Made by a program: the position numbers and the translations under genes. From NCBI GenBank assembly GCA_040772665.1, contig JAXGXT010000005.1:186001-250000 (forward strand): 64,000 nucleotides of DNA. The letters run 5' to 3'. This document shows, in pieces, positions 45,581 through 53,798 of the stretch. Every line of letters begins with the position of its first letter. Position 1 is the stretch's first letter. The DNA comes from JAXGXT01 sp040772665 (lineage in GTDB: Bacteria > Bacillota > Clostridia > Lachnospirales > Anaerotignaceae). The notes beneath the pieces are model-generated. The model made no database searches, was not told the DNA's origin, and was given only the letters and a program-made list of their open reading frames with translations.

Positions 45581-47062
45581 GTGGAAGATTACGGTTCCGT
45601 GTTAAAAAATTTAGTTAAGTTTACTAATATAAAATTGAGTTCCTTGGCAAATATAACAGGTTATGATGTTTCTTATGTAAGTAAGTGGTGCAACCAATCA
45701 AAACTGCCTTCTACAAGAATTTCACTTGCAGTAAATGCAAAACTTTCAAAAACATTTGCTGACGAGATTTTGGATCAAAATGAATTTGAAAATTTTTGTA
45801 ACGAGTTTGAACTTGAAACTTCAACTGAAAATTTACAAGACTGCATAAACTCAATGCTTAAAAATGCATATAAATTAACTTTAGAAGATAAAAACAAAAA
45901 AACTTCAGACAAACTTAAACTTCAAACAGACGTGTTTATTGGTCAAAACGAAATTTCTAACTTTGTTAATACAGCCTTTTACGATTTAGTTTTCAGCAAT
46001 TCAGAACCTGTCGAAATTTTATGCACAATGGATATTTCCAAACTGAATTTTATTCTCAGTCAAAATCAAAAGGAAATATGTTTAAAACCAAATGCAACCA
46101 TAACAGCAAACGTAGGTTTAAATCTTGATACATTAGGTGAGAAAGAACTGCTTCAAGTTTATTATATTATTAACAGATTTCATCACATTTCATTCAACTT
46201 TTTTAATAACTCTAATTTTAAAGAAAATAATCTTATAGTAATTAAAAATAAAGCTGCAATAATGGCCTCTATTAATTCAAACGGTCATTTTGAAATGATT
46301 TCTGTTATAACAGATCCTGAAAAAGTAGAAAGAGTTTTTGCAAATACTTCTACTCTTTTTAAAATAAATCATCTTCTTATACTTCCAATGTCATCACGAG
46401 AGATGATAATGGATGGCTACAGAAGTAATTTTTATGCTTTAAACAACTATCAAATTTTTCTTGCAAAAGGCTTTGAATACCTTTTGCCTCCAAACTTAAT
46501 CGACTCTTTGGTTAAAGCTGCTTATGAACAAGGATATAACAGTGTAACGGAAAAAATTTTAAGAAAGCTTGTTTCTACATGGGAAGATCTTTTTAACCAT
46601 GAGACTCTTGACTTTTTCATGATGAAAACCGACTTAATTAAATATATAGAAGACGGAGAATTTTATTGCACTGACGTTGTTTACAGAATGAGTGTTGAAG
46701 AAAGAAAAGCTCATATACAAAGAGTTATAGAAATTTGTGAATTAAACCCTAAAATCAATTTTTACATAATAGATGATGAAAACTTGTCTTATCCAAATAA
46801 ATATGCTTTCTTTTCTTTATACAGCAATCATAATAAATTATTTTTAAAAAATACTAAAAGTTTTTATGATTCAAAAGGTCCTCAATTTTACGGAATTTTA
46901 AACGAGAGCCTTATAGAAAAAATCGGATTATGTATTGATGAAGCAAAAAAGTCTGAGTATTGCATACACTTTACAGCTTCAAAAGTAAAAGATTTTATGG
47001 AAAAATATAAAGTAATGATTGAACGAATTATGTCATTAAGCGAAATAAATAATCTTTTCTAA
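45581..47062 (+). CDS. HTH protein with large unknown sensor domain, probable regulator
   Basis: The 493-residue protein starts with an Xre-like helix-turn-helix (NLVKFTNIKLSSLANITG, then YDVSYVSKWCNQSKLPSTR, about residues 10-45). About 440 residues follow that I cannot assign to a family; they contain FKINHLLILPMSSREMIMDG near 265 and a helical C-terminus. The start is GTG with AAAGGAG. It is divergent from the CoA-transferase operon, with a palindrome between, so it most likely controls that operon, perhaps by sensing an acyl-CoA or acid. Confidence 0.7.
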   Translation: MEDYGSVLKNLVKFTNIKLSSLANITGYDVSYVSKWCNQSKLPSTRISLAVNAKLSKTFADEILDQNEFENFCNEFELETSTENLQDCINSMLKNAYKLTLEDKNKKTSDKLKLQTDVFIGQNEISNFVNTAFYDLVFSNSEPVEILCTMDISKLNFILSQNQKEICLKPNATITANVGLNLDTLGEKELLQVYYIINRFHHISFNFFNNSNFKENNLIVIKNKAAIMASINSNGHFEMISVITDPEKVERVFANTSTLFKINHLLILPMSSREMIMDGYRSNFYALNNYQIFLAKGFEYLLPPNLIDSLVKAAYEQGYNSVTEKILRKLVSTWEDLFNHETLDFFMMKTDLIKYIEDGEFYCTDVVYRMSVEERKAHIQRVIEICELNPKINFYIIDDENLSYPNKYAFFSLYSNHNKLFLKNTKSFYDSKGPQFYGILNESLIEKIGLCIDEAKKSEYCIHFTASKVKDFMEKYKVMIERIMSLSEINNLF

Positions 47063-47099
47063 ATGCAAAAAATTTAAAAATCATATCTAATTACTGCTT

Positions 47100-47143
47100 A
47101 ACCCACAAAAACCGCACAATAATTCGGTTTTTGTGGGTTTTTC
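47100..47143 (+). terminator. Terminator of the HTH-sensor gene
   Basis: A perfect 15-bp stem (47100-47114 with 47125-47139) ends in TTTTTCTT on the plus strand. Confidence 0.92.
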
Positions 47144-47224
47144 TTACTTTTTAAAAAACAAGTAAATCTTAGCAAAATTCTAAAGTTTTAATATATCTAC
47201 GTTATAAAATTTTAGAAAATATTA

Positions 47225-47920
47225 TTATATTGTTTTTCTGTAATATTCTATTACATCCTTAAACTCAATTATTTCTAAAGCACTTTCCCCTTTAGGGCTA
47301 AGCTTATAAACTCCTTTTTCCAACCTTTCGAACCATCCATAATAGTTTTTGTAAAGTATGGAGTTGGCTTCGGTTTCTCCCATTTCTCTGATTTCTTTTG
47401 TAGTTATAACTTTTCTTTTTTCAAGAATACATAAAACTTTGATGCTTTTTTCTCTGTAAGCAGTGATAATTTTTTCCCTGCTGACTCCGCCTTTGTTGCC
47501 GCCCAAATTCCTGTTTTCAAATTCCGAATCAAGAGCTGCTCTTTTGGCTTTATTTTTCACCTTTCTCAAATCAATAGGTGTAATAACCTCTTGCACAATT
47601 TTTAAGGGGCTGTCCATAGCAACTGTTATAAGCCCTATATCAAGCCGTTTTAAAAGCTTTGCCATAGACTTAAAAGAACTGTCTTTCATACCTTTTTTAT
47701 TTCTGCCAATGGCAACATAAACGTAATCTGAAAATTCCTGTCTGTCAACAGCCTGATAAACAAGCTTAAGTCCGAAGGTCTTTTTAAGTTCCACAATAAC
47801 AGTCGTTCCATCCTTGCAGGCAACCATATCGCAGTTTTTAACTTCCCCCTTAACTTCATAACCCTCTTTTTCTAAAAACTTTGCCACAGGCTCATACATA
47901 TCACTTTCCAAAAAATCCAT
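47225..47920 (-). CDS. DUF2161 PD-(D/E)xK-type putative phosphodiesterase
   Basis: The 231-residue protein matches DUF2161, a restriction-endonuclease-like fold. The nuclease core is visible near residues 28-48: E-V-KNCDMVACKDGTTVIVELKK, where Asp and the E-x-K pair would bind metal. The C-terminal ~80 residues look like a winged helix ending in WFERLEKGVYKLS. The biological substrate is unknown. The frame starts with GTG at 47929, but an AAAGGTG site fits the ATG at 47920, one base after the pepP stop; the two are probably co-transcribed. Confidence 0.8.
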   Translation of the reverse strand: MDFLESDMYEPVAKFLEKEGYEVKGEVKNCDMVACKDGTTVIVELKKTFGLKLVYQAVDRQEFSDYVYVAIGRNKKGMKDSSFKSMAKLLKRLDIGLITVAMDSPLKIVQEVITPIDLRKVKNKAKRAALDSEFENRNLGGNKGGVSREKIITAYREKSIKVLCILEKRKVITTKEIREMGETEANSILYKNYYGWFERLEKGVYKLSPKGESALEIIEFKDVIEYYRKTI

Positions 47921-47921
47921 A

Positions 47922-49145
47922 TTATTCACCTTTAGCCATAAAACTTTCTATTTCTTCAACTGTTTTGATCATGGCAGAAGATAAATTTCTGTATCCGTTT
48001 TCTGTTACAAGAACATCATCTTCAATTCTAACTCCTATGCCCCATTCTTCAATATAAAGACCAGGCTCAACAGTCAAAACCATATTGGGCTTTAGGTTTT
48101 GGGTTCTATCTCCCACATCATGGGTTTCTGCACCAAGAAAATGCCCTACGTTATGATAATAATATTTTGTAACCTCTTCTTTATATTTAATAAGCCCTAT
48201 TTTTTTAAGCTCATGAAAATAATATTCCTTTAAAGCTTCGTTAAGCATGGGAATTGTGACGTCAGGTTTTATTTTTTCCATAACAAGTTTCTGTCCTTCA
48301 AGAACTATGTTATATATAAGTTTTTCCCTTTCGCCAAACTTCCCGCCTACGGGAAATGTTCTGCTTAAATCTCCATTATACCAATCTTTCTGAGCCCCTG
48401 CATCAATAAGTATCAAATCTGATTTTTCTGTTTTACTGTTGTTTGCAGTATAGTGAAGAACAGTTGCATTTTTTCCAGAGGCTGCTATTGTTTGAAAAGC
48501 TTTTTCTCTAACACCATTGCTTTTTAAAACAAAATCATAATATGCCTCAATTTCATACTCCATCATGCCTGCTTTTGCATTTTTCATCATGGCTTCAATG
48601 CCTTGTTTTGTGATTTCTATGGCCTTTTCAATAAGCTCAATTTCCTCTGGTTCTTTTATAACCCTCATTTCAGCAATTAGCGAATGTATATTTTGAAAAG
48701 TAATATTTTTATATTTGCTTTTAAAGCCATCAAGACTTTCTTCGCCAAAAAGGTCTTTTCTTTCCCAATCAAGAAAGATTTTTGAATAATGCCTTTTTCC
48801 TGCTTCTATATCATTATAAATTTCACTGATTGTTTTAATACTTTCTATTCCTGATATATCTGCGGCTTGAGCAGAAGTCATTGTTGCCCCCACCCATTTT
48901 GCCTGTTCGCCGTTATCCTCTTCAATATAAAGCCTTTCAAACCTTTCTTCATTTATTTTAGACATTATAAAAGCACATTTTTCACGTTCTATTCCTGTAA
49001 TATAATAAAAATTCCTATCCGGTGAAAAAGGATATTTCTCATCCCCTCTTTTTACAGGTGCCTCTCCTGAAAAAAGTATAACCATTTCTCCGTCTTGAAG
49101 TATATTAAAAAGTTTATCCCTGTTTTTTTTGAAAAATTTCTTCAT
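47922..49145 (-). CDS. pepP: Xaa-Pro aminopeptidase (M24B)
   Basis: PepP removes N-terminal residues ahead of proline. The 407-residue protein has the aminopeptidase P N-terminal domain (SPDRNFYYITGIE near 41) and a pita-bread metallopeptidase domain. The five metal ligands are visible: LIDAGAQ near 245, NGDLSRTFP near 257, NVGHFLGAETHD near 330, TVEPGLYIEEWG near 360 and IEDDVLVTENG near 376. The length is typical. An AAGGATGG site precedes the ATG and a duplicated extended -10 element lies just upstream. Confidence 0.93.
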   Translation of the reverse strand: MKKFFKKNRDKLFNILQDGEMVILFSGEAPVKRGDEKYPFSPDRNFYYITGIEREKCAFIMSKINEERFERLYIEEDNGEQAKWVGATMTSAQAADISGIESIKTISEIYNDIEAGKRHYSKIFLDWERKDLFGEESLDGFKSKYKNITFQNIHSLIAEMRVIKEPEEIELIEKAIEITKQGIEAMMKNAKAGMMEYEIEAYYDFVLKSNGVREKAFQTIAASGKNATVLHYTANNSKTEKSDLILIDAGAQKDWYNGDLSRTFPVGGKFGEREKLIYNIVLEGQKLVMEKIKPDVTIPMLNEALKEYYFHELKKIGLIKYKEEVTKYYYHNVGHFLGAETHDVGDRTQNLKPNMVLTVEPGLYIEEWGIGVRIEDDVLVTENGYRNLSSAMIKTVEEIESFMAKGE

Positions 49146-49180
49146 AATCTAAGTCCATCCTTTCTTATACTTAATTTAAT

Positions 49181-49227
49181 GATTATACCATAAAAACAAA
49201 AGAAAGCGGTGGCAAAGCAGACATTTT
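49181..49227 (-). repeat. Direct repeat copy 1, carrying an extended -10 box for pepP
   Basis: About 47 bases are repeated imperfectly at 49336-49381. On the minus strand both copies end in TTATGGTATAATC, an extended -10 (TGnTATAAT) pointing toward pepP, whose ATG is 36 bases downstream of this copy. No good -35 box is present, as expected for extended -10 promoters. Confidence 0.65.
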
Positions 49228-49277
49228 CTTTTGTCAATATACGAATGAAACTTGAAAAGTTTTATGAGTAATATAAT

Positions 49278-49333
49278 CCGCTGTGATAACAGCGGCAGAG
49301 CCGTTAGGCTCTTTCCACAAATGGAATTTGTGG
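49278..49333. repeat. Three consecutive perfect hairpins
   Basis: Three small perfect stems follow each other with one or two bases between: CCGCTGT/ACAGCGG (49278-49295), AGAGCC/GGCTCT (49297-49312) and CCACAAA/TTTGTGG (49315-49333). They lie between the two direct repeat copies, and a transcript from the upstream copy would begin with them. No reading frame is apparent. Confidence 0.6.
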
Positions 49334-49335
49334 AG

Positions 49336-49381
49336 GATTATACCATAAGAACAAAATAAAGCGGCAATAAAACCAACATTT
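49336..49381 (-). repeat. Direct repeat copy 2 with extended -10 box
   Basis: This is the distal copy of the repeat at 49181-49227. It keeps GATTATACCATAA, then AACAAAA and AAAGCGG, on the plus strand, giving a minus-strand TATGGTATAAT. On the minus strand the copies also carry short hydrophobic open frames ending at the box, which I take to be fortuitous. Confidence 0.65.
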
Positions 49382-49446
49382 GTGACATTATCCCCCCTGC
49401 CACTGGTTAATAATACAGTTAAGTGTTAAAATAACACAAAAAGGAG

Positions 49447-50601
49447 TTGATTAAAATTTTAGTTTCCATTTTAGAATGTAAAACTTACGATTATGAAAAT
49501 GTTAAAAAAAGCCTGATTTCCACTATTGAAAATTTAGGCGGTTTAAATAAATATTTAAATAAGGGAGAAACAGTTCTTTTAAAGGTAAATCTTATAATGA
49601 AAAAAAGACCTGAAGAAGCAGCCACCACTCACCCCGTTTTTGTTCGTGCCCTTGCGGAAATAATAATTGAATATGGCTGCAAAGTTATAATCGGCGACAG
49701 CCCCGGCGGCCCTTTTAACGAAATTCTTCTTCGTTCCTTGTATAAAGTAACGGGAATGGAGGAAGCCGCACTTTTAAGCGGAGCAAGCCTTAATTATGAT
49801 ACCTCTGTTTCAGCAGAAGCAAACCCAAAAGGATTGATTTTAAAGAAACTTACAGTTGCAAATTTTTCAAAAAACATAGACAAAGTTATTTCTGTTGCAA
49901 AACTAAAATCACACTGTATGACAAAAATGACAGGAGCCTCAAAAAACATGTTCGGAATAATTCCAGGAACAATTAAAGCAGAATACCACTTTAATTATCC
50001 CGACGCATCATCATTTTCCGATTGCCTTATAGACATCTGCCTTTATAAAAGCCCTGTTCTTTCTTTTATTGACGGAATTGTTGGAATGGAAGGCCATGGA
50101 CCCACAGGCGGCGAACCAAGAGAAGTGGGTGTTATTATAGCATCTGAAAATCCCTTTGAAGCAGACTTGGCAATGTCAAAAATAATGAACCTATCTCCTG
50201 AACAAGCACCAATGCTTAAAAGAATGATTGAGCGAGATTTATGCAGCAAATCAGTTGATGATATAAACTTCATAGGCGATAATTGTGAAAAGTTTGTAAT
50301 GAAAGACTTTTCTATTCCAAAAACAAGCAGCATGCATTTTTTGGGTGATAACCCTCCTGAATTTATGAAAAAATTCGTAAACAAAAATTTACACCCAAAA
50401 CTGATTTTTAATCATGAAACATGTATAGGCTGTGGTGATTGTGCCAAAAACTGCCCTGCAAAAATTATCACCATGGATAACAGAAAGCCTTATTATAATG
50501 CGGAAAAATGCATAAGATGTTTTTGCTGTCAGGAGCTTTGCCCTGAAAAGGCAGTTGATATAAAAAGACCTTTTCTTTTAAAAATTCTGTCACGATTTTA
50601 G
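49447..50601 (+). CDS. DUF362 protein with C-terminal 2x[4Fe-4S] ferredoxin
   Basis: The 384-residue protein has a DUF362 domain (residues ~1-240; LLKVNLIMKKRPEEAATTHP near 40, IIGDSPGGPF near 78, VAKLKSHCMTKMTGASKNMFG near 148). It ends in a ferredoxin domain with two clusters, CIGCGDCAKNCP near 326 and CIRCFCCQELCP near 356. It probably handles electrons, but its partner is unknown. The start is unclear: TTG at 49447 directly touches the AAGGAG site, while ATT at 49456 has ideal spacing. It ends one base before the converging mgtE stop. Confidence 0.85.
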   Translation: MIKILVSILECKTYDYENVKKSLISTIENLGGLNKYLNKGETVLLKVNLIMKKRPEEAATTHPVFVRALAEIIIEYGCKVIIGDSPGGPFNEILLRSLYKVTGMEEAALLSGASLNYDTSVSAEANPKGLILKKLTVANFSKNIDKVISVAKLKSHCMTKMTGASKNMFGIIPGTIKAEYHFNYPDASSFSDCLIDICLYKSPVLSFIDGIVGMEGHGPTGGEPREVGVIIASENPFEADLAMSKIMNLSPEQAPMLKRMIERDLCSKSVDDINFIGDNCEKFVMKDFSIPKTSSMHFLGDNPPEFMKKFVNKNLHPKLIFNHETCIGCGDCAKNCPAKIITMDNRKPYYNAEKCIRCFCCQELCPEKAVDIKRPFLLKILSRF

Positions 50602-50602
50602 C

Positions 50603-51958
50603 TTAAACAATCATAATCTGCGCCGAGGTGAAAAGCACAATAAGAGCAAGTGAATCAATAATTGTGGAAATAAGAGGCGAAGCCATTAAAGCAGGGTCAA
50701 AGTTAAGTTTTTTTGCAAACATGGGCAGTGTGCATCCAACGCTTTTTGCAAAAATAACAGTAAGTGTCATGCTTAATGAAACAACCAAATTGATACTCAT
50801 AGGCGCACCTTTAATTAGTAAAATTCTTAAAAAGTTTACTATTCCTAAGGTGCTTCCCGCAATAATGCCAACTCTTATTTCCTTTAAAATAACCTTGAAA
50901 ACATCTCTTGCCCCAATTTCTCCTGTTGCCATGCCTCGTATTATAAGAGTAGAAGCCTGAGCACCTGCGTTTCCTCCTGTGCCCATTAAAATAGGATAAA
51001 AAGACGCAAGCATAATTGTAAGGGATGGGTCAAGCCTGCTGTTATAGCTGCTTATAATTGCCCCTGAAAGAGTTCCTGAAATCATAAGAACAAGAAGCCA
51101 TACGATTCTGTTTTTCGCAAGGTCCATAACGCTTGTTTTAAGATATTCTTCATCAGCAGGAATAAGGGCGGCCATTTTTTCCATGTCCTCTGTGTTTTCC
51201 TGCTCAATAACATCCATAATGTCGTCAATTGTTATAATGCCCACAAGACGGTTTTCATTGTCCACAACAGGCAAAGCTATAAAATTATATTTCTTAAAAA
51301 TATGTGCAACATCTTCTTGGTCATCAAGAGTGTTTACGTATATAACATCATACTCCATCAGCTCTTCAACAGTTGTGTTTTCATCGGCAAGAACAAGACT
51401 TCTTAAAGAAACCATTCCTATAAGAATACGTCTTTCATCAACAACATAACATGAATAAATTGTTTCTTTGTTCAGCCCTGTTTTTCTCACCTGTTTCATT
51501 GCTTCTTTAACGGTTATGTAGCTGTGAAACTGAACAAACTCAATTGTCATTATGCTTCCTGCAGAATCCTCAGGATAGTGGAGAAATTCATTAATAATTT
51601 TTCTTTTATCGGAATCTGTATTTTTTAAAACCTTTGTAACAAGATTTGCAGGAAGTTCACTTAAAAAATCAACAGTATCGTCAAGATTAAGGTCATTAAC
51701 GATGTTTCTGATTTCATTGTCTGTAATGTCTGCAATAATTCTTTCTTGAGTGTCTGAATCCATAAAAGAAAATGTGTCTGCCGCATTATCTTTTGTTAAA
51801 AGCCTAAATATAAGAAGTTGTTTTTCTTTCGGTATTTCTTTAAAAAAGTCTGCTATATCCGCAGGGTTGTTATCTTCAAGCTCCTCTTTAAGCTTTGCAT
51901 AGCTGCTGTTTTTAATAAGCTCCATCCATTCTTTAAACATGCTCTCTCTCTCGTCCAT
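50603..51958 (-). CDS. mgtE: Magnesium transporter MgtE
   Basis: MgtE is a magnesium channel gated by its cytosolic domains. The 451-residue protein shows the order MgtE-N superhelical domain (residues ~20-125, with LLTKDNAADTFSFMD), two CBS domains (~130-255, with VVDNENRLVGIITIDDIMDVIEQEN cut here at VVDNENRLVG), a linker helix and five membrane helices from ~285. GTGGNAGAQASTL near 335 lines the pore region. An AGGGTG site precedes the ATG. A long leader with its own promoter, a small gene and a terminator-like hairpin lies upstream. Confidence 0.95.
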   Translation of the reverse strand: MDERESMFKEWMELIKNSSYAKLKEELEDNNPADIADFFKEIPKEKQLLIFRLLTKDNAADTFSFMDSDTQERIIADITDNEIRNIVNDLNLDDTVDFLSELPANLVTKVLKNTDSDKRKIINEFLHYPEDSAGSIMTIEFVQFHSYITVKEAMKQVRKTGLNKETIYSCYVVDERRILIGMVSLRSLVLADENTTVEELMEYDVIYVNTLDDQEDVAHIFKKYNFIALPVVDNENRLVGIITIDDIMDVIEQENTEDMEKMAALIPADEEYLKTSVMDLAKNRIVWLLVLMISGTLSGAIISSYNSRLDPSLTIMLASFYPILMGTGGNAGAQASTLIIRGMATGEIGARDVFKVILKEIRVGIIAGSTLGIVNFLRILLIKGAPMSINLVVSLSMTLTVIFAKSVGCTLPMFAKKLNFDPALMASPLISTIIDSLALIVLFTSAQIMIV

Positions 51959-51984
51959 TTTTTCACCCTGTTCTCAATTTTTCG

Positions 51985-52021
51985 CATAAAAAATATGCCC
52001 TATAAAACTTACCGCAGGCAT
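51985..52021 (-). terminator. Terminator-like hairpin between the small gene and mgtE
   Basis: On the minus strand ATGCCT (52016-52021) pairs with AGGGCAT (51995-52001) and six T follow, only 30 bases before the mgtE ATG. Its place in the leader suggests conditional termination. Confidence 0.55.
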
Positions 52022-52070
52022 AAAGCATTAAGACGCACTTATAAACCTTTTTGAGAAAAACACATCAGTC

Positions 52071-52178
52071 TCAAATTTTATAAATAATAAGTGAACCTTT
52101 CTTTGCGGCAACTATAAAACTTTTATTATATCCACACAACGGAACTTCCTCCGAGCGGCAACTACTGCCAGCTTCCAT
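52071..52178 (-). CDS. 35-residue small protein or leader peptide upstream of mgtE
   Basis: This open frame encodes MEAGSSCRSEEVPLCG followed by a basic, hydrophobic tail ending SLIIYKI. GGAGGTG lies nine bases before the ATG and a near-consensus promoter lies about 40 bases upstream, so translation is very plausible. Two Cys are eight residues apart. The ribosome site region (GGTGAGCCTTT) can pair over about eleven bases with AAAGGTTCACT near the 3' end of the frame, so RNA folding could govern its translation. mgtE begins 112 bases after its stop. Whether it is a functional peptide or a translation-sensing leader is open. Confidence 0.6.
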   Translation of the reverse strand: MEAGSSCRSEEVPLCGYNKSFIVAAKKGSLIIYKI

Positions 52179-52218
52179 AAAGGCTCACCTCCAAAATTCA
52201 AACTTTTTTCTATAATAC

Positions 52219-52247
52219 AGTATAGTTCTTTTAAAAAATTACGTCAA
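52219..52247 (-). promoter_or_regulatory. Promoter of the mgtE leader transcript
   Basis: TTGACG and TATACT are spaced by 17 bases on the minus strand. The start point would be near 52212, giving about 250 bases of leader before mgtE. Confidence 0.75.
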
Positions 52248-52271
52248 TAAAAATTAAAATTTTATTTCTTG

Positions 52272-52300
52272 TTGTGATTGTTGCTATAAACTGATAAAAT
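52272..52300 (+). promoter_or_regulatory. Promoter of the 154-residue membrane protein gene
   Basis: TTGTGA and TAAAAT are spaced by 17 bases on the plus strand, 32 bases before the ATG. Confidence 0.5.
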
Positions 52301-52331
52301 GAAGCAATCACTGACAAACTTGGAGGATATT

Positions 52332-52796
52332 ATGGAAAAAAAGCTTAAACCACATTATTTTTTAATTCTTATCGCAACATTAAAGGCCTTTGCCGTAATT
52401 TTTCTTTTTCTTTTTATTGCATCTGTTCTTTCTCCTTACAAAAGCTCTTTGTTTAATATTTTAAAGACACTTTTTCCTGTAACAATTCTTGTATATATTT
52501 ATGTTTTCTTCTTTTGGCACGGTGTTTCAATTACTTTAAATGATGAAATAATAGATTTTAAAATGAAAGCAGGCAGGAAAAATCATATTGTAATTTCTTA
52601 CAGTGATATAGAAAAAATATGGACTAAACAAGGAATTCTTGAAAAAATTTTTGGTGTGGAAAGAATTTTCATATCTCTTAAAGGTGTTGAAAAAACATAT
52701 GCAGATCAAACAATGGTTTTAAGCCAATACATGGTCTTTCCTAAAGAGGAAACTAAAGATATTATTGAAAAAATAACAAAAAATATGACTTTTTAA
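52332..52796 (+). CDS. Small two-helix membrane protein, PH-like
   Basis: The 154-residue protein has two membrane helices (about residues 9-32 and 44-62) followed by a soluble beta-rich domain (VSITLNDEIIDFKMKAGRKN near 65, SYSDIEKIW near 88). The layout resembles bacterial PH-domain (DUF304-like) membrane proteins, but the match is not certain. A GGAGG site fits the ATG at 52332, eleven codons into the longer open frame. Confidence 0.65.
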   Translation: MEKKLKPHYFLILIATLKAFAVIFLFLFIASVLSPYKSSLFNILKTLFPVTILVYIYVFFFWHGVSITLNDEIIDFKMKAGRKNHIVISYSDIEKIWTKQGILEKIFGVERIFISLKGVEKTYADQTMVLSQYMVFPKEETKDIIEKITKNMTF

Positions 52797-52905
52797 CTAA
52801 TTTTCAAAAACCATCAAAATCATAGTTTTTATTTTTTAGTATAATTTATTCACTTTATGAATAAAATATTAAATAAATATTAACTAAAAATTACAAGGTG
52901 GTTTT

Positions 52906-53577
52906 ATGAAAAGAAAAAAAAGAGCTAAAGAACTTTTTAATATAACTTTATTTTATTTTGTATTAGCGGCTACAATAATTTCAGCCTTTGCTTTAACAGG
53001 AAAAAACCTTAATGCTTATTCAGCGTCGTCACATGGCGACCTTTACAAGAAAACAGGTATTTCAAAAGCAACCATTGTAACAATAAATCAATCCTTTAAA
53101 AACGAAGGCTCCATTGATATTTTATCTTCGGATGTTTTATTAAAAGAAAGTGAAGAGCCTCTAAATCAAGAAGAAATGGAAAACGCTGTCTTTGCTTTTA
53201 CTCCTTCCGGACTTCCCTGCGAAGGGCCTATAAGCTCAGAATTCGGCATAAGAAATGATCCGCTGACAGGGGAAGTAAAAGAGCATAACGGCATTGATAT
53301 TGCAGTTGTAATAGGAACCCCTGTGTGTTCAACAGCAAACGGAGTTGTAACAGAGGCAAGAAACAGCCCTTCTTTTGGAAATGTGGTTAAATTAAGGCAT
53401 TCCGATGGTTTTGTCACAATTTATGCCCATAATTCACAGCTTACCGTAAAGGAGGGTGATTATGTTTTAAAAGGCGATGTTGTGGCATATTCGGGAAACA
53501 CAGGATATTCAACAGGCCCTCATCTTCACTATGAAATACGAAAAGATGATACTCCTGTAAACCCTCTTTCAAATTAA
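52906..53577 (+). CDS. Membrane-anchored M23 (LytM) peptidase
   Basis: The 223-residue protein has one N-terminal membrane helix (about residues 12-32) and a C-terminal M23 zinc endopeptidase domain: EFGIRNDPLTGEVKEHNGID near 108-127 supplies the first His and Asp, and GPHLHYEIR near 203 supplies the HxH pair. All catalytic residues appear intact, so it can probably cut peptidoglycan cross-bridges. The topology resembles SpoIIQ-type proteins, though a role in sporulation is only a possibility. Confidence 0.87.
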   Translation: MKRKKRAKELFNITLFYFVLAATIISAFALTGKNLNAYSASSHGDLYKKTGISKATIVTINQSFKNEGSIDILSSDVLLKESEEPLNQEEMENAVFAFTPSGLPCEGPISSEFGIRNDPLTGEVKEHNGIDIAVVIGTPVCSTANGVVTEARNSPSFGNVVKLRHSDGFVTIYAHNSQLTVKEGDYVLKGDVVAYSGNTGYSTGPHLHYEIRKDDTPVNPLSN

Positions 53578-53580
53578 AAA

Positions 53581-53620
53581 TGACGCACATTCCTAATTTT
53601 TAGGCATGTGCGTCATTTTT
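53581..53620 (+). terminator. Terminator of the M23 gene
   Basis: A perfect 10-bp stem (TGACGCACAT with ATGTGCGTCA) ends in five T on the plus strand, three bases after the stop. Confidence 0.92.
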
Positions 53621-53729
53621 AATATTATCTTAAATTTTGTTTAAACTCATTCACTTTTCAAAAAAATGAAATTATGAAGGTTAAAAATAAATACGCATAA
53701 AGCAGCGGTTTGAAAAATAAATTTTCCGC

Positions 53730-53752
53730 CCGCAGAAATTAAACTTCTGCGG
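53730..53752 (-). terminator. Hairpin after the HPr-like gene
   Basis: A perfect 8-bp stem, CCGCAGAA with TTCTGCGG, lies about 45 bases after the HPr-like stop on the minus strand and is followed by GCGGAAAATTTATTTTT. It probably ends the hprK-to-HPr operon. Confidence 0.55.
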
Positions 53753-53798
53753 CAAAACTAAAAACATACTTATTAAAACTTAAGCATTGCAAAAAAGC

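Noticed and set aside
49183..49440. Short hydrophobic minus-strand peptides in the two repeat copies (ending FVFMV and FVLMV)
   Set aside because: They share an end because the repeats share sequence over the -10 box; the spacing to any ribosome site is poor and one copy has none.
51959..52212. M-box (ykoK) magnesium riboswitch upstream of mgtE
   Set aside because: GGTGAG near the 5' end is suggestive, but the conserved CTGCTGCCC, CCAATGGGT and GCTAAAGCTC elements are absent, and a translated small frame explains much of the region.
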